Shown: positions 1-7,057, counted from the first letter of the stretch. The stretch: DNA of 10,578 nt from Rubrobacter sp. (GCA_013695335.1 JACDAR010000213.1:1-10578); one strand, 5' to 3'. Translations and numbers: made by a program. Notes: generated from the sequence alone by a model not told the origin.

Positions 1-12
1 AAATGATCGAGT

Positions 13-192
13 CTAATGGCAGCGATCCGTGCCCGAGTCGGTGAAGCTCTTCAAGCGGAGCACGCCCGGCGTCTTGTCGTTGCGGACCTGGCTGTTGTCA
101 GGATGGGCGCCGAACAGGTTCAAGGCAGGCTTCCCGCCGATCCTGGCAACGAAGAAACGGATGCCGTTCCTTTCATCTCTCTTCCCGCGCAA
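13..192 (-). CDS. Possible small gene downstream of sbcC, 59 residues
   Basis: From a TTG at 190-192 to TAG at 13-15 the minus strand encodes 59 residues, including RNGIRFFVARIGGKPALNL and then FGAHPDNSQVRND. The composition is protein-like and the codon use fits the GC-rich genes around it. I do not recognise it. It is in the same frame as sbcC, beginning 27 bases after the sbcC stop, and no clear ribosome site precedes the TTG. It could be a small gene, the remains of a longer one, or chance. The antisense plus-strand ORF over the same bases looks less natural. Confidence 0.35.
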   Translation of the reverse strand: MRGKRDERNGIRFFVARIGGKPALNLFGAHPDNSQVRNDKTPGVLRLKSFTDSGTDRCH

Positions 193-219
193 CGGCGCGA
201 TGCCGTATCTTTCGGGAGG

Positions 220-3081
220 CTACGGTTCGTTGATGATGAGGTCCGCCGGTTGCGGGAAGGTCTGCTCGACGCGGCGGACGGTGCTCTTCCCGTCGTCGTC
301 TTCTTCGAGCATCCAGACTTCATCCACGAGGGCGGATTCTTGCACCTCGGCGACGTGGGAGATGATGAAGATTTGACCGAACGACCGCTTGAGACGCTCC
401 AGCGCGAGGAGCACGTTGTTGCGGCGCCCCGCATCCAGGCTGCCGAAGACCTCGTCGAGGACCAGGAAGCCAAGCGTTCCGCCGCCGCTCGCGGCGATGA
501 TCTTGGAGAGCGCAACCCGCGCGGCGAGGCTCGCCACGTCGGCTTCGCCGCCGGAGAAACGGTCTATGACGTATGAGTCCTCGAAGCGGTCGAGCAGCCT
601 GACGCCGTAGTTGTCATCGAACTCCATCCGCTCGTAGCGCCCGTCCGTGAGGTCGCGCACCAGCCCCGACGCCTCGGCCTCAAGCATCGGCCGCGCCCTG
701 GCCGTCAGGTTTCTGAAGAACGCGGTGAACAGGCCATCCATCTCGTCCATCCTGGCCGCCTCTGAGGCTCGTGCGTTGGCCAGTTTCCGGTCTGACTCGA
801 GCCGCGCAAGCTCCGTGTTCGTGCGGTCAACGCGATGTTCGGCCCTCTGCCACTCGCCTCCGATATGTTCGCGGGCGTCCCGCAGCTTTGCCACCCTCTG
901 TTCGATGGCGTCAAACTTCTCAGTAGCCGCCTCGTATGCTGCCTCGTCGAAGCCTAGCTCTTCGAGCTTCCCCCTGGCGGCTTTCTCGTTCGCGGCGGCT
1001 TCTTTCCCGGTGCGGCGCGCTTCCTCCAGAGCCTTCTCGATCTCCGGCCGGGTTTCGATGCGGCTCTCCAGCAAGTCCGCTCGGCCCTTTGCCTGATCCA
1101 ACCTCGCCTTTTCCCGCTTCTTCCCAGCGTGGGTCTCTGCGTCGTAGGAGATTTCAGTGAGGCTTTCCAGTTCTTCGACCAACTCGGAAGCGCGCTTGGC
1201 TTTCTCTGTGTGCTCGCGGGCCAGGCTTACGATACCGGGACGGGTATCCCTCAGCGCACGCAGTCGTTCGCATCGGGCGCGGGAATTCTCCAGATCCTCG
1301 TCGGTCGGGGCGGTGGAGCCTTCGAGGCTGGCGACAAGTTCGCCGTGGCGGTTTCTGGCTTTTTCGAGGGTTTCGAACTGTGTAGCGGTGCGGTCACCGG
1401 CCCGGACGACGGCTTCGCGGGCCTCGCGCCAGCGTTCGATCTTCGCTGAGACCTTCCCGAGCGTTTGTTCGATGTCGTCCGCGGATTTGCGGAACTTCTC
1501 GGCGTCCGCGGTCTCGCGGGAGGCGACGCGCCGGAGGGAGGCGGCCTGGCGGCGGAGGGTGTCGGAGATCTCCACCTGCTCACCGCTCTCGAAGCCCCGG
1601 TGACAGGTGGGGCAATGGTCCTCTTCGCCGCTGTCTATGGCCTCGCGGGCCTTGTCTATGTTCTTCGCCTCACGCTCGCTGGCGTTGGCCTTACCACGGT
1701 GGTTGGCTGCAAGTTCACGCAGCTGATCCTGCTCTTTGCGCAGACCCTGTTCCCGCTTCTCCAGGTCCTCGCCGCCGGAGATGTCCTCCAGTTCCTCCCC
1801 GAGTTCACGCTCCCGCGTGACCTCCGCCTCGTGAAGTTTCTCCGCCTCTTTCACTTCTTCATTCAATTGCTCGAGTTCTGTGTGACGGGATGCTGTCTCC
1901 CGCAGTTTCTCGTAATCTGCTTCGGCGTTCGCCAACTCGCCTGACGCCTTCCGCAAGACCTCTCCGGCTTTGGAGAGTAGATCGGGGCCATCGAGATCGA
2001 AGAGCGCTGCCCAACCTGGGACCGGCTCCTCCGGTTCGTCTCCGTCCAGGTCTTCTAGCGTGTCCCAGACCTCGGACTCGATATCCGCGACGCGTTTCTG
2101 CGCCCGGAACAACTCGCCCCGATTTTGTTCCCTGCGCTCAGACCGGCGCTGGTCTTCCTCCAGTTTCTCGAGCTCCCGTTCGAGGTCAGGGATGCGTTCG
2201 AGATCCGGCTTCAGACGGCCAAGCTCCTCCTCGGCCCGCGCCAGCTCTTCGAGGTCTTTCCCTGTCTCCTCCGCCCTGTCCCCGGCCCGCTGCCGCTCGG
2301 ATTCGGCGGCCTGTCGCTGGCTCGAGATCCGGTTGTGCTCCCGGTACGCGGCGTCGAGCGCGGTGCGGGCCTCGCGGGCTTTCGCGCGCTCGCCTTCGGC
2401 CTCATCGTACTGCGTGGAGACCTTCTCCAGTTCCTCCTCAAGCCGCTTGAGTTCTGCCTGCGCCTCTTTGAGCGTAGTATTCAGTTCATCCAGGTTTGCC
2501 TCTTCGAGGCGGCGTTCGATCACCCTTGCTTCGGACCTAAATTCGTTCCGGTCTTCTCGCAGCAGCTTCTGTGCGGCCTCGACGCCGCTGATGCCGAGCA
2601 TCCGGCTCACCCGCCGCACCCGGCTGATACCGTCATCGTGGGCGAAGAAACGCAATTCCTTCTGCCTGGCGTAGAACGTCGCCTCGAAAGCCGTGCGATC
2701 CATGTGCAGCAAGTTCTGCTCGACCCAGTTCGTAACGTCGGTGGCGCCGGTGACGACGGTCTTGCCCTCCGGGTCGCGCACCTCTGCGGTCGTCGCGTTG
2801 CTCCGCAGTTGCCGCCTGACGGCGTACGGACCGTTGTTCGTGGTGAGCGTCACCTCGACTACCGTCGGGTCTTTGGTGGAGCCGCCGGACCAGGGGATCA
2901 TCTCCTTCGTGAACCTTGGGTCTCGGGTCGAGCCGAAGAACGACCACAGGATCGTTTCGAAGAGCGTGCTCTTCCCCGTCCCGTTCGCCCCGCCCACCCC
3001 GATAGCGCCTTCAGGCGGGAACAACTCGACCGGCTCCCGAAGCTGCTTGTAGTTCTCTATGTACAGCCGCTCCAGGTTCAC
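220..3081 (-). CDS. sbcC: Rad50/SbcC-type SMC-like ATPase of the Mre11 complex
   Basis: A 953-residue ABC/SMC-type ATPase that gates the Mre11 nuclease and tethers DNA ends. Visible parts: Walker A at 31-38 (GANGTGKS), Q-loop near Q140 (FYARQKE), a long charged coiled coil over about residues 175-480, zinc hook C490-P-T-C493 (DHCPTCHRGF), a returning coiled coil over about 500-780, ABC signature FSGGE (842-846), Walker B FLVLDE (872-877), D-loop SLD (881-883) and the H-loop histidine H909. Everything needed for a working protein is present. The coiled coil of roughly 300 residues each way is moderate for the family. The GTG start at 3081 overlaps the mre11 stop (GTGA) and has GGGAGG upstream, so the pair is coupled. 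After its TAG stop the frame stays open towards 13; see the small ORF. Confidence 0.95.
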   Translation of the reverse strand: MNLERLYIENYKQLREPVELFPPEGAIGVGGANGTGKSTLFETILWSFFGSTRDPRFTKEMIPWSGGSTKDPTVVEVTLTTNNGPYAVRRQLRSNATTAEVRDPEGKTVVTGATDVTNWVEQNLLHMDRTAFEATFYARQKELRFFAHDDGISRVRRVSRMLGISGVEAAQKLLREDRNEFRSEARVIERRLEEANLDELNTTLKEAQAELKRLEEELEKVSTQYDEAEGERAKAREARTALDAAYREHNRISSQRQAAESERQRAGDRAEETGKDLEELARAEEELGRLKPDLERIPDLERELEKLEEDQRRSERREQNRGELFRAQKRVADIESEVWDTLEDLDGDEPEEPVPGWAALFDLDGPDLLSKAGEVLRKASGELANAEADYEKLRETASRHTELEQLNEEVKEAEKLHEAEVTRERELGEELEDISGGEDLEKREQGLRKEQDQLRELAANHRGKANASEREAKNIDKAREAIDSGEEDHCPTCHRGFESGEQVEISDTLRRQAASLRRVASRETADAEKFRKSADDIEQTLGKVSAKIERWREAREAVVRAGDRTATQFETLEKARNRHGELVASLEGSTAPTDEDLENSRARCERLRALRDTRPGIVSLAREHTEKAKRASELVEELESLTEISYDAETHAGKKREKARLDQAKGRADLLESRIETRPEIEKALEEARRTGKEAAANEKAARGKLEELGFDEAAYEAATEKFDAIEQRVAKLRDAREHIGGEWQRAEHRVDRTNTELARLESDRKLANARASEAARMDEMDGLFTAFFRNLTARARPMLEAEASGLVRDLTDGRYERMEFDDNYGVRLLDRFEDSYVIDRFSGGEADVASLAARVALSKIIAASGGGTLGFLVLDEVFGSLDAGRRNNVLLALERLKRSFGQIFIISHVAEVQESALVDEVWMLEEDDDGKSTVRRVEQTFPQPADLIINEP

Positions 3082-4250
3082 GCTTTGCCTCCCGGCCCGT
3101 CCGGCTCCTCGCTCGCAGCCCGCACCAGATAGCTTTTGCCCTTCTCCAGGAACTCGTCGGCGAAGCCCTTCTCCAGCTCGCCGTTCTCCCTGCGTTCCTT
3201 CACGAACGCGGCGAACTCTTCCGTGAGCGGCCCGAACACGGCGGAGGCAGGCCCCTCGCCATTCTTCATGCCGGGACGCTCGTCCGCGTGAATCTCCAGG
3301 CTGAAGTTCAGGCAGCGGCGTTGCAGGTCGCGCAGTAATTCCCTGTCCACCCCGCTCGCCACTCCGCGCTTTACGTCGAAGGCCCGCAGCCGCACGACGG
3401 CGTCGTCCAGGTCGGCGTCCTCCGTCTTCTTGCGGATCTCCTCCGTCAACCCTGCGGCGTCCAGTTGGCGGCCTTTGATCTTCGGGAGGTCGATCATGCG
3501 TCGCGCCTCTATCGGCACGTGCTCGACACTTTTCAAGCCATCGCCATCGAACTCGACGATGGCGAATCCCGGCTGCGATTCGACCTCCCCGAACCCGAAC
3601 CGCTCCGTGGCCCCGGCGTAGTAGGCGTTCGGCTTGTGTTCGTGGAACTCGTGGTAGTGGCCGAGGGCGACGTAATCGAAGCCGCCCGAGATCATATTCG
3701 CCTGCAAATTCGCCTCACCCATCTCGTGTTGCTTCGCTTCCAGCCCAGGCACCATCCCGTGCGTCACCAGGATGTTGATGTCCGCGTCCCTCGCCGGAGT
3801 CACCGCCCCCGTCCCGAAGACCGCGCCGTGCGGCACCAGCGTCACGCCCACGCCCACGTCGTCGGCCTCGATCAACTCGTAGTCCAGCTCGAACCCGTGC
3901 GCCGAGACTGCGTTCACCAGGTTCGCATACTCAAGCGCCGCCGTCGTCGTGCGCAGGCGCGGCGTCTCGTGGTTGCCTGCGGCGACGAGGTAGGGGATGC
4001 CTGCGCGGGCGGTGATGCGGGCCGTCTGCTTCAGGAAGCCGATGATGACGTGCGTCGCGGGCCGCACGGAGTCGAAGGCGTCGCCGGAGTGGATCACCAG
4101 GTCCACCTCCCGCTCCAGAATGGCGTCCACAGCCCGCCCGTAAGCCTCCTGAACGTCAACCTCCCGCTGGTTGCGCCCCGACTCAGGGCACAGCCTCGCG
4201 TACCTGGTGTATCCCAGGTGCGTATCCGAGATGTGGGCTATCCTGACTAT
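3078..4250 (-). CDS. sbcD: Mre11/SbcD-type DNA double-strand-break nuclease, apparent ATA start
   Basis: A calcineurin-like phosphoesterase nuclease that works with Rad50/SbcC to open and trim broken, blocked or hairpin DNA ends. Numbered from the ATA, the metal-binding motifs are D9-T-H11 (AHISDTHLGY), S-G-D57, G-N-H94-E, V-T-H164 and G-H198-Y-H200, all present in the right order. The remaining 190 residues match a capping and Rad50-binding region. Total length is 390, usual for the family. The first standard start codon in the frame is GTG at 4130, but using it would remove D9 and H11 and thus the first metal site. The ATA at 4248-4250 has a perfect AGGAGG 6 bases upstream and gives the expected N-terminus (VRIAHISDTHLGY). 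The gene ends in a 4-base GTGA overlap with rad50. Confidence 0.9.
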   Translation of the reverse strand: MVRIAHISDTHLGYTRYARLCPESGRNQREVDVQEAYGRAVDAILEREVDLVIHSGDAFDSVRPATHVIIGFLKQTARITARAGIPYLVAAGNHETPRLRTTTAALEYANLVNAVSAHGFELDYELIEADDVGVGVTLVPHGAVFGTGAVTPARDADINILVTHGMVPGLEAKQHEMGEANLQANMISGGFDYVALGHYHEFHEHKPNAYYAGATERFGFGEVESQPGFAIVEFDGDGLKSVEHVPIEARRMIDLPKIKGRQLDAAGLTEEIRKKTEDADLDDAVVRLRAFDVKRGVASGVDRELLRDLQRRCLNFSLEIHADERPGMKNGEGPASAVFGPLTEEFAAFVKERRENGELEKGFADEFLEKGKSYLVRAASEEPDGPGGKA

Positions 4251-4256
4251 TTCGAT

Positions 4257-4262
4257 CCTCCT
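4257..4262 (-). promoter_or_regulatory. Ribosome binding site that sets the ATA start of mre11
   Basis: A perfect AGGAGG lies 6 bases upstream of the ATA at 4248-4250. That is optimal spacing, and no ATG, GTG or TTG is available in this frame between the preceding stop (TGA, 4272-4274) and residue 40 of the conserved domain. A weak -10-like TAGAAT at 4276-4281 lies upstream but without a matching -35. Confidence 0.7.
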
Positions 4263-4298
4263 TCCAGGTCAACTCATTCTACGCATCGTCGCCTGATC

Positions 4299-4631
4299 TT
4301 ATGAGAGTGCCAGGAACGTCTTTTCTTCTCTCATGTGAAAACGCTCCACCGTGATGAAGCGTTCTCTGAGCAGGTCAGCAGTGTCCGCCACGGAGCAATT
4401 ACCCTGGCGAATCCAGATCACCCCCGGCGGCGCGCCCAGCAGCAGGCTTCTTTGGTGGAAATCCGCGTCTTTGGACACGATGGTGTACCCGTGCTCGGCC
4501 GCGTAGTTCCATACTTCGGTATCGCTCGACTCATCCATATCCAGGTCTTGGACGTGGGAGCAATTCGGGTAGATATCGGACAGGAGACGAACCAGACTCG
4601 GAGACAGATTCTGGTCGAAGAGCAGCCTCAA
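4299..4631 (-). CDS. DUF5615-family PIN-like toxin (putative RNase)
   Basis: A 110-residue protein of the DUF5615 family, a PIN-like fold commonly paired with DUF433 and predicted to be a metal-dependent RNase. Candidate metal ligands are D6 (LLFDQNLSP), D38/E39 (SSDTEVW) and D55/D57 (VSKDADF). The order of these motifs along the chain is as expected of the family. Translation starts at TTG 4631, overlapping the antitoxin stop (TTGA), with no strong ribosome site of its own, so it is likely made by coupling to the antitoxin. It ends 48 bases before the Mre11 gene. It probably shares the antitoxin promoter, and read-through from this promoter could also feed the downstream mre11-rad50 pair. 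Confidence 0.87.
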   Translation of the reverse strand: MRLLFDQNLSPSLVRLLSDIYPNCSHVQDLDMDESSDTEVWNYAAEHGYTIVSKDADFHQRSLLLGAPPGVIWIRQGNCSVADTADLLRERFITVERFHMREEKTFLALS

Positions 4632-4855
4632 AAAGAGGGCTCTGCCATGAATCTGCGCTCGATGTCTGCGGCGAAGGCCAGGCTGGCCAGGATATCCGCT
4701 TCCTCCAGATACGGGAAGTCCGCCAGGATCTCCTCATGCGACATACCGGACGCGAGATAGCCAAGGACGTCATAGACTGTGATCCTCATCCCCCGGATGC
4801 ACGGCTTCCCGCCCCGCATGTCGGGATCTATGGTTATTCGCTCCCGGTAATCCAT
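4628..4855 (-). CDS. DUF433-family antitoxin
   Basis: A 75-residue protein with the DUF433 hallmarks: RITIDPDMRGGKPCIRGMRI (residues 6-25), then TVYDVLGYLASGMSHEEILADFPYLEEADILASLAFA. This is a compact helix-turn-helix-like fold found in antitoxins and related DNA-binding proteins. Length is typical for the family. It would bind and silence the DUF5615 protein made from the next gene, and probably also represses the promoter directly upstream. Its TGA overlaps the TTG start of the toxin gene by 4 bases, the usual antitoxin-first arrangement. Start at ATG 4855 is supported by the promoter 6 bases upstream. Confidence 0.88.
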   Translation of the reverse strand: MDYRERITIDPDMRGGKPCIRGMRITVYDVLGYLASGMSHEEILADFPYLEEADILASLAFAADIERRFMAEPSF

Positions 4856-4861
4856 GCTCGA

Positions 4862-4867
4862 AGTCTA
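4862..4867 (-). promoter_or_regulatory. -10 element of the toxin-antitoxin promoter, leaderless type
   Basis: TAGACT fits the TANNNT pattern common in leaderless bacterial promoters. It ends 6 bases before the antitoxin ATG, so transcription should begin at or next to the start codon. The ATG has no good ribosome site, which agrees. With the -35 at 4885-4890 this is the best-formed promoter in the window. Confidence 0.62.
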
Positions 4868-4884
4868 CGGCGCAGCATGATTTC

Positions 4885-4890
4885 CTTCAA
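4885..4890 (-). promoter_or_regulatory. -35 element of the toxin-antitoxin promoter
   Basis: TTGAAG on the minus strand, 4 of 6 to TTGACA, lies exactly 17 bases before the -10 element at 4862-4867. It sits in the gap between the nuclease gene and the antitoxin gene. Confidence 0.6.
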
Positions 4891-4929
4891 GGAGCCACAA
4901 CTCACTTTCACTCTTGCCCCTTATCTGTA

Positions 4930-6384
4930 TCAAGCTTTTGACCCTGAAGGCTTGTTGTCAGCGCGACCATCAATCAGTATTACGTCTGGATTGCTTGTCA
5001 AGCCAAGCTCCTCTAAGATCCCAAGTACTTTGTTGCGCTCCTCATCAGAGAAGAACAGAATAACTTTGAGTGCGTTTGGAGCATCGCTTGCAGCTTTGTA
5101 AACATCGACTTGTTTTTCGAGATTCCGACGTAGCTTAGTATTGCTGGCAAGTTTGAACTCTACGAGTGACTTATCGAGACTTCCGCGAGAGATTTTGAAG
5201 TCTACCGGGCCGCGCCCATCGTTTACCTCGCGGCTGACATCCGAAGGCGTAGCAAACCACGTTAGCCGAAACAATAACTGTAGATCACTCTCACGTCTTA
5301 TTGGCTTGTCGTTAGCATAGAAGAGACGATGTCCTCCTTTGTTTTCAATCACATCTTTGAGAAACGTCACTCTGTCTCTGGCTTCCTGACGCGTATTTCC
5401 GGCCTGATCATAGAATTGTGTAGCCGCGAACAAATCTCGGACGAATTTACGTACCTGCTCGATGTAGAGTTGTTCTGATTCAGCAACCTTTGACTCACTG
5501 TAGGATTCCGCTTCTTCTCCATGATCTTCTTTGTAGCGGATGTAGTACTCAATCAGATTGGGAAACGCCCGAACAGCATCGGCGCGTGCCTCCTGCTCTT
5601 GCTTTTTGTTGTGATCCTCTGGCAGTCTGGAGTGAAAGTAATTGTTGATCTGCGCACGGAGTTGATCGTCGGATACTGAGGCAACTATGTCGTTATAGTC
5701 GTTGAGAAGACCACTTCGGTTTATCCAGTTTTCGTCTTTTGTTAGCATGTCTTTTGGGGTCAGAAGTACATAGTCTTCGCCATCCCACGGAAGGTCAAAA
5801 CGTCTACTTTCCCAGACTTCCGTAGCGTAGTTGAACTGCACCTTCTCTACTGCAATGAGACGCCGAAACTCCGAGCGTATGTGCTGCTGGGAAAATTTCT
5901 GTGTGTACTGGAGCAGATAACTCTTGACGAGGTTGGTAGTGAAGTCGCTGATATTGTCGCGGCCGACACCGGACTCAACAAGTGTGAGTTTCTCAAGGTG
6001 ACTGCCCTCGGTAATGCACTCTTGCCCAAAATCGTTGAAGAATGCATTTAGGTTTGCGTTCAGTGCGTGTGCGAACTTTGGTCCTAAACCGCTTCCAGCA
6101 TTTCCAGATTCAGAGAAGCCGAGCCAAGTCTGCTTGACTTCCGAAAAAGTAAACTAACTCTTGATCAATCCTCTGTTGAGATTCTTCTCTGCTTTGTCTC
6201 GAAGGAATCGAAGGTAGTCAATTATCTGATCGTGTAGACGTTGACACTCTTCCTTCTCGCTGTTGAAAAGTAAGAAAGGATCTATGAACAGCGGTAAGTC
6301 GTTTGTCAACGATACATTGAAGGCCCCATACTCTTCCAATACTTCTGGTGACACCTGGAAGAAGTCGGTGAAATGCGTGTCCAT
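4930..6384 (-). pseudogene. Uncharacterised protein with C-terminal PD-(D/E)XK nuclease domain, interrupted by an in-frame TAG
   Basis: From the ATG at 6384 the frame encodes 76 residues (including NDLPLFIDPFLLFNS), meets TAG at 6154-6156, then stays open in the same frame to TGA at 4930-4932. Read through, it is a 484-codon gene. Just after the TAG come conserved-looking segments (EVKQTWLGFS, GSGLGPKFA), so the downstream part is still protein-like. The C-terminus carries a PD-(D/E)XK pattern: E365 in a helix, D395 in GPVDFK, then E409-F-K411 in LVEFKLA, and Q425 in NLEKQVDVY (numbered with the TAG as residue 77). This predicts a restriction-like endonuclease fold. A W to stop change (TGG to TAG) is the simplest origin. 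A start at GTG 5841 would still make a 303-residue fragment with the nuclease domain, but without a convincing ribosome site. G+C is about 43% in a sampled line, far below its neighbours, which points to transfer. Confidence 0.8.
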
Positions 6385-6393
6385 TAGAAACGG

Positions 6394-6465
6394 CTGTTAA
6401 TCGCTCATCCGATCCAGGCCGGAGAGTATCTGCGAGGACTCGCGCCTGAAGGATGGGCGGTTACC
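6394..6465 (-). repeat. Direct repeat, copy A (remnant herA tail)
   Basis: This is the second copy of the 72-base repeat, with its identical 35-base core at 6404-6438. Together with copy B it brackets the two 77-residue genes, as expected of an insertion boundary or an unequal recombination junction. Confidence 0.9.
6397..6465 (-). pseudogene. Remnant of a herA 3' end (23 codons)
   Basis: In the minus frame these 23 codons, stop included, encode a tail reading GNRPSFRRESSQILSG then LDRMSD, matching the end of the intact HerA-like protein at all but two residues. Of the ten DNA differences in the wider repeat, most are third-base changes that keep the amino acid: GAG/GAA, AGG/AGA, CCA/CCG, GGT/GGC and TAA/TAG. 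This looks like a tail from a diverged but functional herA allele, not a fresh local copy. Similarity stops sharply above 6465. The fragment lacks any start or upstream domain, so it makes no product on its own. Confidence 0.85.
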
Positions 6466-6489
6466 AAAACACTGGGCGGCGTGCTCAAT

Positions 6490-6723
6490 CTATGCCTTCT
6501 GCAAGAGAGATTTCTCGACAGCTTGAGGTAGTTCGGCAAGGACGAAGTATTCGGCCGAATACAAATAATCTTCGCCACTCTCATCGACGACTCGGAGATC
6601 GCCGTCGACCTCAGCTTCCTCGTCAGGCAACACGCGGTAGATCTTGTGCAGTTCTAGGGAAGCTGGATACTCAGCGTTGTTGACGCAGATGGCGAACCAC
6701 ATCTTGTTTTGTGTTTCTGTCAT
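6490..6723 (-). CDS. Small acidic protein, 77 residues, paired with the gene before it
   Basis: A 77-residue acidic protein (16 Asp/Glu against 6 Lys/Arg). Its N-terminal part MWFAICVNNAEYPASLELHKIYRVL and the later VVDESGEDYLYSAEYFVL look like a small beta-barrel, SH3-like fold; this is a guess from the strand pattern. Function unknown. The ATG is 4 bases after the stop of the basic 77-residue gene, so the two are very probably co-transcribed. After its TAG stop the same frame continues directly into the remnant herA tail, which marks the far boundary of the cassette. The sampled line 6541-6600 is about 48% G+C, lower than the flanking large genes. Confidence 0.75.
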   Translation of the reverse strand: MTETQNKMWFAICVNNAEYPASLELHKIYRVLPDEEAEVDGDLRVVDESGEDYLYSAEYFVLAELPQAVEKSLLQKA

Positions 6724-6727
6724 ATCT

Positions 6728-6961
6728 TTAGTCCAGATACCGTTTCCGCTTCATTTCCCTTTTGCCGATGCCATGCGCTTCATGCCAGTGAAGTTCGGCC
6801 AGACGGATTCTACCATTGCCCAGTTGTACCTGGGCTACGCCCTTGAGCTTCCGCCACCGGCCTTGACCGTACGCCCGGCGCAACCTCGCGGCTTCTCTAA
6901 TGCCGCTGCTGACCGCTACGGTTTCGATGTCCGTGATCTCACCAATGATCTCGAAGTTCAT
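6728..6961 (-). CDS. Small basic conserved-type protein, 77 residues
   Basis: A 77-residue protein starting MNFEIIGEITDIETVAV and ending KREMKRKRYLD. It is basic (16 Lys/Arg against 9 Asp/Glu) and carries a central GQGRWRKLKG stretch and an ELHWHEAHGIGK stretch with three histidines near the C-terminus. I recall similar small proteins being widespread in bacteria as uncharacterised proteins, but I cannot name a family or function. There is no membrane segment or signal peptide. It starts 27 bases after the herA stop, with no clear ribosome site, and ends 4 bases before the next 77-residue gene, so the two form a tight pair. Base composition resembles the GC-rich surroundings more than the gene that follows. 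The basic/acidic pairing could reflect a complex or a toxin-antitoxin pair; that is only inference. Confidence 0.75.
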   Translation of the reverse strand: MNFEIIGEITDIETVAVSSGIREAARLRRAYGQGRWRKLKGVAQVQLGNGRIRLAELHWHEAHGIGKREMKRKRYLD

Positions 6962-6985
6962 CGATACTGCGGCTAATGGAGTTAA

Positions 6986-7057
6986 CAGCTAATCTCTCAT
7001 CCGATCCAGGCCGGAGAGTATCTGCGAGGATTCGCGTCTCCTGGACGGGCGGTTGCC
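6986..7057 (-). repeat. Direct repeat, copy B (true 3' end of herA)
   Basis: These 72 bases cover the last 22 sense codons and the stop codon of the HerA-like gene plus 3 bases beyond it. They match 6394-6465 at 62 of 72 positions with no gaps, including 35 identical bases in a row (6996-7030). The offset between copies is exactly 592 bases. Confidence 0.9.

Noticed and set aside
16..576. Long plus-strand ORF (186 codons)
   Set aside because: It lies antisense to the end of sbcC and the small downstream ORF, has no family features, and long antisense frames are expected in GC-rich coding DNA.
2125..3132. Plus-strand ORF of 335 codons
   Set aside because: Antisense to the N-terminal ATPase lobe of sbcC, whose Walker A and Q-loop motifs are clear.
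4242..4272. A TTGACC at 4267-4272 followed 17 bases later by TAGTCA, as a promoter for mre11
   Set aside because: The downstream hexamer does not end in T, and transcription from it would begin inside the conserved N-terminal codons and lose the ribosome site.
3465..4304. Plus-strand ORF of 279 codons
   Set aside because: Antisense to mre11; Arg/His-rich translation typical of a shadow frame.
5847..6047. Minus-strand ORF of 66 codons inside the interrupted nuclease gene
   Set aside because: Ser/Thr-rich shadow in another frame; the frame linking 6153 to 5841 is the coding one.
6140..6170. Frameshift as the cause of the broken nuclease gene
   Set aside because: The sequence before and after the TAG is in the same frame, so a single nonsense codon is enough.
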